Made by a program: the position numbers and the translations under genes. DNA of 8,727 nucleotides from Azonexaceae bacterium (lineage in GTDB: Bacteria > Pseudomonadota > Gammaproteobacteria > Burkholderiales > Rhodocyclaceae): the NCBI GenBank assembly GCA_009469685.1, contig SSTA01000118.1:1-8727 (forward strand), read 5' to 3'. Within the stretch, counting starts at the first letter, position 1, and every line of letters begins with the position of its first letter. Positions 1 to 5,059 of this stretch are shown piece by piece. Below the pieces are notes generated by a model. That model was not told the origin of the DNA. It saw only the letters and a list, made by a program, of their open reading frames with translations, and ran no database searches.

Positions 1-18
1 CAGAGGCAGATGAGGTAA
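1..18 (+). CDS. tolQ: TolQ, C-terminal end only (partial)
   Basis: Frame 1 reads Gln-Arg-Gln-Met-Arg and then a TAA stop at 16-18, four bases before the tolR start. TolQ, the MotA/ExbB-like proton-channel subunit of the inner-membrane Tol motor, is the usual gene immediately upstream of tolR. The call rests on position and a plausible basic tail; five codons cannot identify a protein. A second stop (TGA at 11-13, frame 2) would be an alternative end for the upstream gene. Confidence 0.5.
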   Translation, partial: QRQMR

Positions 19-22
19 GTCC

Positions 23-433
23 ATGCGCCCCCGCCGCCTGAAAAACGAGATCAACGTGGTCCCCTACATCGACGTCATGCTGGTGCTCCTGGTCATCTTC
101 ATGGTGGCGGCGCCGATGATGACCACCGGCAGCATCGACCTACCGAGCGTCGGCAAGGCCTCGCAGGTGCCCACCGCCCCCCTGGAGGTCGGCATCAAGG
201 CCGATCTCACCCTCACCCTCACCGACCGTGCCGGCAAGGGCGTCGAAACCCCCCTTAGCCGCAGCGAGTTGAAGGCTGCCCTGGCTGCCGCCCAGGAGAA
301 GAATCCGGACCAACCGGTGCTTATCGTGGGGGACAAGAGTGTGAAATACGAGGCCGTCCTGTCGGTCATGGACGAACTCCAGCACGCCCAGGTCAAGCGT
401 GTCGGCCTGCTGGTGCAGCCCCTGGGTAAATGA
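23..433 (+). CDS. tolR: TolR, inner-membrane motor subunit of Tol-Pal
   Basis: A 136-residue ExbD/TolR-family protein. TolR works with TolQ to turn the proton gradient into movement of TolA. A short cytoplasmic N-terminus (residues 1-9) leads into the family signature INVVPYIDVMLVLLVIFMV. This is the single transmembrane helix (about 11-31), with the essential membrane aspartate at D17, equivalent to Asp23 of E. coli TolR. The rest (about 35-136) is the periplasmic domain that dimerises and contacts peptidoglycan. The length is normal for the family. The ATG at 23 follows a Shine-Dalgarno-like GAGGT at 12-16 by six bases. The stop codon overlaps the tolA start in an ATGA (430-433), so translation of the two is probably coupled. 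An ExbD of a TonB system is the main alternative, but tolA, tolB and pal follow directly. Confidence 0.96.
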   Translation: MRPRRLKNEINVVPYIDVMLVLLVIFMVAAPMMTTGSIDLPSVGKASQVPTAPLEVGIKADLTLTLTDRAGKGVETPLSRSELKAALAAAQEKNPDQPVLIVGDKSVKYEAVLSVMDELQHAQVKRVGLLVQPLGK

Positions 434-1188
434 TCCCGGATCAGCGCCCGGAACCCGGCCAGCGCTCCGCGCTGGTCCTCACCGTCCTCATGCATGTGGT
501 GCTGGTGGCGGTGCTCTTCCTCGGCGTTCAATGGAAGCGCAGCCAGCCGGAATCGGTGGAAGTCGAACTGGTGTCGAGCCGCCCTGCTCCGCCCACCCCC
601 GCGCGCCCGCCGCCTCCGGAACCAAAACCGGAACCGAAGCCGGAACCCAAGCCCCAGCCCAAGCCCGAACCTAAGCCCGAGATCAAGCCTCCCCCCAAGC
701 CCGACATCGCGCTCAAGGAAGAGAAGAAGCCGCCCAAACCTGAGCCCAAGCCCGAACCCAAACCGGAACCCAAGGCCGACCCGTTCAAGGAAATGCTCGA
801 GCGCGAAAAACGCGAGCAACTGCAGCGCGATCTCACCGCCCAGGCGCGGCGGGAAACCGAGATGAAGGCGGCCGCGGAAGCCGAGCAGCGAACGGCGGCC
901 AGCCGCCGCGGGCTGGCCGACTGGGTGAGCAAGATCACGGGCAAGATCCGGGGCAACATGGTCCTGCCCCAGGGAATCCAGGGCAATCCCCAGGCCGAAT
1001 TCTCGCTGACGCTGCTCCCTTCGGGGGAGGTCATGCAACCGGTGCGGCTCAAGAAATCTAGCGGGAATCCGGCCCTCGACGCCGCCATCGAGCGGGCCAT
1101 CCTGAAATCCTCACCGCTGCCCAAGCCCGACGACCCGGCGGTGTTCCAACGCATGCTGGAAATCAAGTACAAACCCTACGAAGAGTAG
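430..1188 (+). CDS. tolA: TolA, periplasm-spanning protein with proline-rich linker
   Basis: A 252-residue TonB/TolA-family protein that carries force from TolQ-TolR to TolB/Pal. Residues 13-35 form the N-terminal anchor helix, with T18 and H22 in the positions of the SxxxH motif that meets TolQR. Residues 52-115 are low-complexity Pro-Lys-Pro-Glu. Residues 117-160 are charged and Ala/Glu/Arg-rich, probably helical. Residues from about 162 to 252 match the C-terminal TolA/TonB domain (LPQGIQGNPQAEFSLTLLPSG, then SGNPALDAAIERAI). It is much shorter than E. coli TolA (421 residues), and its linker looks like TonB rather than the long Ala/Lys helix of enterobacteria. Position between tolR (ATGA overlap) and tolB decides for TolA over TonB. 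The TAG stop is at 1186-1188. Confidence 0.94.
   Translation: MIPDQRPEPGQRSALVLTVLMHVVLVAVLFLGVQWKRSQPESVEVELVSSRPAPPTPARPPPPEPKPEPKPEPKPQPKPEPKPEIKPPPKPDIALKEEKKPPKPEPKPEPKPEPKADPFKEMLEREKREQLQRDLTAQARRETEMKAAAEAEQRTAASRRGLADWVSKITGKIRGNMVLPQGIQGNPQAEFSLTLLPSGEVMQPVRLKKSSGNPALDAAIERAILKSSPLPKPDDPAVFQRMLEIKYKPYEE
619..774 (+). repeat. In-frame Pro-Lys-Pro-Glu coding repeat in tolA
   Basis: Codons 64-115 of tolA are built from repeated units of Lys-Pro-Glu-Pro (AARCCSGARCCS in several synonymous spellings), with a short break at about codons 85-100 (IKPPPKPDIALKEEKK). The protein repeat is regular while the codons vary, so it is an old or selected protein repeat rather than a fresh DNA tandem duplication. 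A polyproline-II-like extended rod is the expected structure, as in TonB. Confidence 0.85.
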
Positions 1189-1219
1189 AATCTCGCCAAT
1201 TTTCAAGTCTTTGCCGCCT

Positions 1220-2491
1220 ATGTCCGCCATTTCCCGCCGCCTTTTCCTGGGTTTTGCCCTGCTCCTCGCCGGAGCCGCTTCCGCCCAATTGTCCATCGAG
1301 ATCACCGGCGCCGGAGCCAATCGCATTCCGGTGGCCATTGCCGATTTCGCCGGTGACGCCGGTCTCGCCCGCGCGCTGACTTCGGTCATCCGCGGCGATC
1401 TGGAGCGCAGCGGACTCTTCCGCCTCGTGGACACCTCCGGCGCCGCACTGAACGAATCGTCGGCCATCGATTTCGTCGACTGGAAAAACCGCGGTGCCGA
1501 CGCCATTGCCGCCGGCAGCCTGGGAACCGCCCCCGACGGCCGCCTGGAGGCGCGTTTCCGCCTCCATGACGTGAATAAGCAAGTCACGCTGGGTGGCGCA
1601 GCCTACGTGACCTCCACTGCCCAGTTGCGGGCCGCCGGCCACCGCATCGCCGACGCCATCTACGAAAAACTCACCGGCGAGAAGGGCATTTTCTCGACCC
1701 GCATTGCCTACGTCGTCAAGTCCGCCGGTCGCTACGAGCTTCAGATTGCCGACGCCGACGGTCAGAATGCCCAGCCGGCCCTGGTTTCCAAGGAACCGAT
1801 CATCTCGCCGACCTGGTCGCCGGACGGCAGCCGGGTGGCCTACGTCTCCTTTGAGAACAAGAAGCCAATCATCTTCGTCCATTCGCTGGCCACCGGAAAG
1901 CGGCAGGTCGTCGCCAATTTCAAGGGGTCCAATTCGGCTCCCGCGTGGTCGCCGGATGGTAGCCGCCTGGCCATCGTCCTCACCAAGGATGGCAATTCGC
2001 AGATCTACACGGTTGCCGCGGATGGAAGCGGGGTCCAGCGCCTCACGACGTCGCCGGCCATCGACACCGAACCCCGTTGGGCAGCCGACGGATCGGCCCT
2101 TTACTTTACTTCCGATCGCGGCGGCAGCCCCCAAATCTACCGCGCCGCCGCCGACGGCAGCGGTGCCCAGCGGGTCACCTTCGACGGAAGTTACAACGTT
2201 TCCCCGCGTCCCGCGCCGGATGGCAAGACGCTGGCCTACATCACCCGCCGCGAGGGTCGCTTCCAGCTCGCGGTGATGGATGTCGCCAGCCGTCAGGTCC
2301 AGGTGCTGACCGATTCGCACAAGGACGAGTCCCCCAGTTTCGCGCCCAATGGCCGCATGATCCTGATCGCCACGGAAATGGGCGGGCGGGGCGTGCTGTC
2401 TGCGGTGTCCTCCGACGGGCGCATCAAGCAACGCCTCAGCATTTCCGCCGGCGACGTGCGCGAGCCGGCCTGGGGCCCCTTCCTTCGTTGA
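1220..2491 (+). CDS. tolB: TolB, periplasmic beta-propeller of Tol-Pal
   Basis: A 423-residue periplasmic protein that binds Pal and is pulled by TolA. Residues 1-22 form a signal peptide ending Ala-Ser-Ala before Gln23. Residues 23 to about 165 are the N-terminal alpha/beta domain (LSIEITGAG, then RGDLERSGLFRLVD). The rest is a six-bladed propeller: the blade motif W-S-P-D-G or its variants recurs with its first residue at 199, 243, 287, 331, 374 and 418, a period of 43-44 residues. It ends REPAWGPFLR, the typical TolB tail. I chose ATG 1220; a TTG at 1211 in the same frame would add three residues. Neither has a clear Shine-Dalgarno sequence. The signal peptide contains SRRLFLG, close to a twin-arginine motif. 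Length and position after tolA are standard. Confidence 0.95.
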   Translation: MSAISRRLFLGFALLLAGAASAQLSIEITGAGANRIPVAIADFAGDAGLARALTSVIRGDLERSGLFRLVDTSGAALNESSAIDFVDWKNRGADAIAAGSLGTAPDGRLEARFRLHDVNKQVTLGGAAYVTSTAQLRAAGHRIADAIYEKLTGEKGIFSTRIAYVVKSAGRYELQIADADGQNAQPALVSKEPIISPTWSPDGSRVAYVSFENKKPIIFVHSLATGKRQVVANFKGSNSAPAWSPDGSRLAIVLTKDGNSQIYTVAADGSGVQRLTTSPAIDTEPRWAADGSALYFTSDRGGSPQIYRAAADGSGAQRVTFDGSYNVSPRPAPDGKTLAYITRREGRFQLAVMDVASRQVQVLTDSHKDESPSFAPNGRMILIATEMGGRGVLSAVSSDGRIKQRLSISAGDVREPAWGPFLR

Positions 2492-2517
2492 CCCACTTCT
2501 TCAAGCGGAGCTTCACC

Positions 2518-3069
2518 ATGAACAAACTGATCGTTTCCCTTTTCGCCATCGCAGCGCTCCTTGCCGGTTGCGGCAACAATCCTCCGGCCGACCAGGGGCC
2601 GGCGGCTCCGGTCGAGAGCCGCGGTGCCGACTCAGGCACCGGCGTCGCCAAAGTCACTGTCGACAATGTCGACAGCAGCGGGCTGCCGCGGGAGCTCACC
2701 GACCCCAAGAGCATCCTCTCCAAGCGCAGCATCTACTTCGACCTCGACAAGTACGACATCAAGGACGAATACAAGGACCTGGTCGCCGCCCATGCCAAGT
2801 TCCTGAACGCCAATCGCGGTTTCAAGGTCCTGCTCCAGGGCAATACCGACGAACGCGGCAGCCGGGAGTACAACCTTTCCCTGGGCCAGAAACGTGCCGA
2901 TGCGGTCAAGAAATCCCTGATCCTGCTGGGCGTCAAGGAAGACCAGGTCGAATCCGTGAGCCTGGGTAAGGAAAAGCCGTCCTGCACGGAATCCACCGAG
3001 GATTGCTGGAGCAAGAATCGCCGCGCCGACATCCTCTACAAAGGCCCGAGCGGCAAGGGCGAGTTCTGA
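2518..3069 (+). CDS. pal: Pal, peptidoglycan-associated outer-membrane lipoprotein
   Basis: A 183-residue lipoprotein that anchors the outer membrane to peptidoglycan and binds TolB. The lipobox is LLAGC with lipidated C18. The next residue is Gly, not Asp, which suits transport to the outer membrane. A flexible segment (19-60) precedes the OmpA-like domain (about 70-176) with SIYFDLDKYDI, then GNTDERGSREYNLSLGQKRA (108-127) containing the peptidoglycan-binding Asp and Arg residues, and NRRADI (167-172). C156 and C163 form a pair absent from E. coli Pal. ATG 2518 is preceded by GCGGAG (2505-2510) at seven bases. The reading frame stays open far upstream into tolB, but the lipobox fixes the start here. 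It lies 26 bases after tolB and two bases before cpoB. Confidence 0.97.
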   Translation: MNKLIVSLFAIAALLAGCGNNPPADQGPAAPVESRGADSGTGVAKVTVDNVDSSGLPRELTDPKSILSKRSIYFDLDKYDIKDEYKDLVAAHAKFLNANRGFKVLLQGNTDERGSREYNLSLGQKRADAVKKSLILLGVKEDQVESVSLGKEKPSCTESTEDCWSKNRRADILYKGPSGKGEF

Positions 3070-3071
3070 CC

Positions 3072-3854
3072 ATGGCCGGCCTCCCTCATCGACTGAAGCC
3101 GGCGCTTCGGGCGACGGCCTGGTGTTTCATAGGCGCCGTGCTCGTCGGGACAGCGCCCACCGCCCGGGCTGGACTTTTCGACGACGACGAGGCCCGTCGC
3201 CAGATTTCCGACATCAAGACTCGCTTCGAGACGCGGTTTGACCAGCAGGCGCGGGCCCAACTCGACCTGGCCGGGCAAATTCAGAAGCTGATCGATGAGA
3301 ATGCCCGCTTGCGCGGCCAGATCGAAACGCTGCAGTACGAACTCGATACGGCAAAGAAGCGACAACAGGATTTCTATCTCGACCTCGACACCCGGGTCCG
3401 CAAGCTCGAACCCCAGCCGGGAGCCAGCGCCGCCGCACCCGAAGCCGCTCCGGCGCAGGCCGCGAAACCGGCCGTGGATCCGGCAGCGGAGGGCCAGGAA
3501 TACGAGGTGGCCCTCAATCATTTCAAGGCCAACCGCTTCAAGGAATCGGCCGCCGCCTTCGCGGCATTCCTGCAAAAACACCCGGAAAGCGACCTCGCTC
3601 CCAACGCCCAGTTCTGGCTCGGCAATGCCTGGTTCGCCCAGCGGGACTGCAAGAAAGCCATCGAAGCCCACAGCTACGTGGTAAGCAAGTGGCCGGACAG
3701 CCCCAAGGCGCCGGACTCGCTACTGGCCGTCGCCGGTTGCCAGCAGGAAATGGGCAACCCTGCCGGCGCCAAGCGCACCCTGGAGTCCCTGGTGAGCAAG
3801 TATCCGACTTCCCCGGCAGCCGAGAGCGCCCGGCAGAAACTCAAGAAGAAGTAG
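3072..3854 (+). CDS. cpoB: CpoB (YbgF), periplasmic coordinator of Tol and cell-wall synthesis
   Basis: A 260-residue secreted protein. In E. coli CpoB binds TolA and the PBP1B synthase and couples outer-membrane constriction to septal peptidoglycan synthesis. A signal peptide (1-33) ends Ala-Arg-Ala, and the mature start GLFDDDEARRQI is typical of the family. Residues about 40-112 form a coiled coil that drives trimerisation. An Ala/Pro linker (about 114-141) leads to tetratricopeptide repeats (143-257) with ALNHFKANRFKESAAAF, then NAQFWLGNAWFAQRDCKKAI, then DSLLAVAGCQQEMGN. ATG 3072 lies two bases after the pal stop; GGGCGAG at 3057-3063 could serve as its ribosome-binding site. The frame extends 23 codons upstream into pal, but the signal peptide supports 3072. 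Confidence 0.94.
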   Translation: MAGLPHRLKPALRATAWCFIGAVLVGTAPTARAGLFDDDEARRQISDIKTRFETRFDQQARAQLDLAGQIQKLIDENARLRGQIETLQYELDTAKKRQQDFYLDLDTRVRKLEPQPGASAAAPEAAPAQAAKPAVDPAAEGQEYEVALNHFKANRFKESAAAFAAFLQKHPESDLAPNAQFWLGNAWFAQRDCKKAIEAHSYVVSKWPDSPKAPDSLLAVAGCQQEMGNPAGAKRTLESLVSKYPTSPAAESARQKLKKK

Positions 3855-3857
3855 CGT

Positions 3858-4496
3858 TTGACCCTGCGTATCAGCGAGATCTTCTATTCGCTCCAAGGCG
3901 AGGCATCCCGCGTTGGACTGCCGACGGTGTTCATCCGATTGACCGGCTGCCCGCTGCGCTGTACGTGGTGCGATACCGCCTACGCCTTCACGGGTGGCAG
4001 CACGATGACGCTTGCAGGCATCCTGGATAGCGTCCGCGCTTACCCTACCCGGCAGGTGTGCGTAACGGGAGGCGAGCCCCTCGCGCAAAAGGGCTGCCTG
4101 CGCCTCCTGAAAGCCCTGTGCGATGCCGATTACAACGTTTCGCTGGAGACCTCCGGTGCTCTCGACATCGGATCGGTGGACCCGCGGGTTTCACGCATTG
4201 TCGATCTGAAAGCCCCAGGCTCTGGCGAAGCCGGGCGCAATCGCTGGGAAAACGTTGAACTCCTGCGTCCAGCAGACGAAGTCAAGATTGTCGTCGCCTC
4301 GCGCGACGATTACGAATGGGGTCGCGCGGTCCTTGCCGAGCGCGACCTCGCCAAGCGCTGTCCGGTCCTCTTCTCGCCCGCCCAGGGCTGCGTCGATCCC
4401 GCCGAGCTCGCGGGCTGGATCCTTGAAGACGGGCTACCTGTGCGCTTCCAGCTTCAACTCCACAAGATGCTTTGGGGTAACATGCGGGGGAAGTGA
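3858..4496 (+). CDS. queE: QueE, 7-carboxy-7-deazaguanine synthase
   Basis: A 212-residue radical-SAM enzyme that converts 6-carboxy-tetrahydropterin to 7-carboxy-7-deazaguanine in the preQ0/queuosine pathway. The N-terminus reads LRISEIFYSLQGE, the family substrate-pocket motif. The cluster-binding CxxxCxxC is C31-C35-C38 (TGCPLRCTWCDT), the SAM-binding TGGEP is at 70-74, and VDLKAPGSGE follows near the middle. The C-terminus RFQLQLHKMLWG is typical. The only start that keeps the conserved N-terminus is TTG at 3858, three bases after the cpoB stop, with no strong ribosome-binding site, so it probably depends on coupling to cpoB. Its partner queC lies 2.3 kb downstream; queD and queF are not in the window. 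Confidence 0.94.
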   Translation: MTLRISEIFYSLQGEASRVGLPTVFIRLTGCPLRCTWCDTAYAFTGGSTMTLAGILDSVRAYPTRQVCVTGGEPLAQKGCLRLLKALCDADYNVSLETSGALDIGSVDPRVSRIVDLKAPGSGEAGRNRWENVELLRPADEVKIVVASRDDYEWGRAVLAERDLAKRCPVLFSPAQGCVDPAELAGWILEDGLPVRFQLQLHKMLWGNMRGK

Positions 4497-4498
4497 CC

Positions 4499-4504
4499 GA
4501 GGAG
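4499..4504 (+). promoter_or_regulatory. Strong ribosome-binding site of the PilZ gene
   Basis: GAGGAG ends five bases before the ATG at 4510 and starts two bases after the queE stop. It fixes the PilZ start even though the reading frame is open well upstream into queE. It is one of the clearest Shine-Dalgarno sequences in the window. Confidence 0.7.
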
Positions 4505-4509
4505 CCGCC

Positions 4510-4872
4510 ATGCCCGCCAATCGCCGCCAGTTCTCGCGTATACGGTTCCGTACCGATGCGCGGCTCTACCTCCCCAGCCTCGAAACCGACGTCGAAATCG
4601 TCGACCTTTCCCTGCGGGGCGCCTTGGTTGCCGCACCCGCGGAGGTCTACGCCGCCGTCGGCACGCCGTGCACCTTGCGCCTACGCCTCGACGAACTGGG
4701 GACCACCATCCGCATGGAAACCACGGTGGTCCATCGGGAAGGGGGCTATTACGGACTGCATTGCCGGGAAATCGACCTCGACAGCATCACCCACCTGCGC
4801 CGCCTGCTGGAATTGAATCTGGGCGACGAAGCGCTCCTGCACCGGGAACTCAACCGTCTCGGCGCCCCCTGA
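4510..4872 (+). CDS. Small PilZ-domain protein, probable c-di-GMP receptor
   Basis: A 120-residue protein made of a single PilZ domain. The two c-di-GMP contact motifs are present and correctly spaced: R6-x3-R10 near the N-terminus (RRQFSR) and D32-x-S34-x-x-G37 (DLSLRG). After them comes the usual beta-barrel pattern (LRLRLDELGTTIRMETTVVHREGGYYGLHC) and a C-terminal helix (residues about 95-115, DSITHLRRLLELNLGDEALL). It has no signal peptide or membrane segment and no output domain, so it would act by binding a partner when c-di-GMP is present. It lies 13 bases after queE with its own strong ribosome-binding site and ends the upstream transcription unit before a run of hairpins. The target is unknown; nothing here links it to type IV pili or flagella. 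Confidence 0.88.
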   Translation: MPANRRQFSRIRFRTDARLYLPSLETDVEIVDLSLRGALVAAPAEVYAAVGTPCTLRLRLDELGTTIRMETTVVHREGGYYGLHCREIDLDSITHLRRLLELNLGDEALLHRELNRLGAP

Positions 4873-4878
4873 TCGCGA

Positions 4879-4905
4879 AGGTGAAACGCGCGACCGCGGT
4901 CACCT
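4879..4905 (+). other. GC-rich stem-loop just after the PilZ gene
   Basis: AGGTGA (4879-4884) pairs with TCACCT (4900-4905). An inner stem CGCG (4887-4890) pairs with CGCG (4895-4898) around a four-base loop, leaving AA opposed to a single G. There is no T-run afterwards, so it is not a classic intrinsic terminator. It could protect the 3' end of the mRNA or assist termination. Confidence 0.4.
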
Positions 4906-4945
4906 CCGCCCCCGCCAGCTCCGCCGAACAGACTTCTGTGAGCTA

Positions 4946-4968
4946 GGGCGCGAAATTCCGGCGCGCCC
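4946..4968 (+). other. Seven-pair GC stem-loop in the intergenic gap
   Basis: GGGCGCG (4946-4952) pairs perfectly with CGCGCCC (4962-4968) around a nine-base loop. No T-run follows. It is the second of three hairpins between the PilZ gene and the membrane-synthase gene; its function cannot be read from the sequence. Confidence 0.4.
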
Positions 4969-4990
4969 CTCGGCAAACCGGCACTGGCTG

Positions 4991-5026
4991 AAGCGGGAGC
5001 TCGATGTGCGCCTGCTCCCCGCTTTT
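4991..5026 (+). terminator. Likely intrinsic terminator after the tol-pal-queE-pilZ unit
   Basis: AAGCGGGAGC (4991-5000) pairs with GCTC-CCCGCTT (5014-5024) with a single bulged C and a 13-base loop. The right arm runs into TTTT (5023-5026). The T-run is short, so efficiency is uncertain, but the place fits: after the last gene of the upstream unit and about 20 bases before the -10 element of the next gene. Confidence 0.5.
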
Positions 5027-5045
5027 GGGCAATCGGCAACGGCAG

Positions 5046-5051
5046 TATAGT
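5046..5051 (+). promoter_or_regulatory. Probable -10 element, leaderless start of the membrane-synthase gene
   Basis: TATAGT ends nine bases before the A of the start codon at 5060, which puts the expected transcription start on or next to the ATG. There is no Shine-Dalgarno sequence between them. No good -35 is visible at the normal spacing (TTGGGC at 5025-5030 is 15 bases away). The same element at the same distance precedes queC. Confidence 0.5.
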
Positions 5052-5059
5052 CGTCACTC

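Noticed and set aside
619..774. Repeat block that could be taken for a CRISPR or a DNA tandem array
   Set aside because: Units are in frame with tolA, have no spacers and vary in synonymous positions. It is a coding low-complexity linker.
64..1038. Minus-strand open frame opposite tolR and tolA
   Set aside because: Its Gly/Leu/Phe/Arg-rich repeats are the antisense of the Pro-Lys-Glu linker; no ribosome-binding site or domain supports it.
430..1188. TonB instead of TolA, because of the proline-rich linker
   Set aside because: The gene overlaps tolR and precedes tolB, pal and cpoB; context decides for TolA.
1163..2431. Long minus-strand open frame opposite tolB
   Set aside because: It mirrors the TolB propeller codons. 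The product is Gly/Asp-rich without any motif, and TolB on the + strand is unambiguous.
2077..2517. Upstream extension of the pal frame into tolB
   Set aside because: The lipobox, Shine-Dalgarno sequence and ATG at 2518 fix the true start; the extension is an open frame overlapping tolB.
4255..4509. Upstream extension of the PilZ frame into queE
   Set aside because: The extension is Arg/Ser-rich shadow sequence; GAGGAG before ATG 4510 and the RRxxxR motif directly after it mark the real start.
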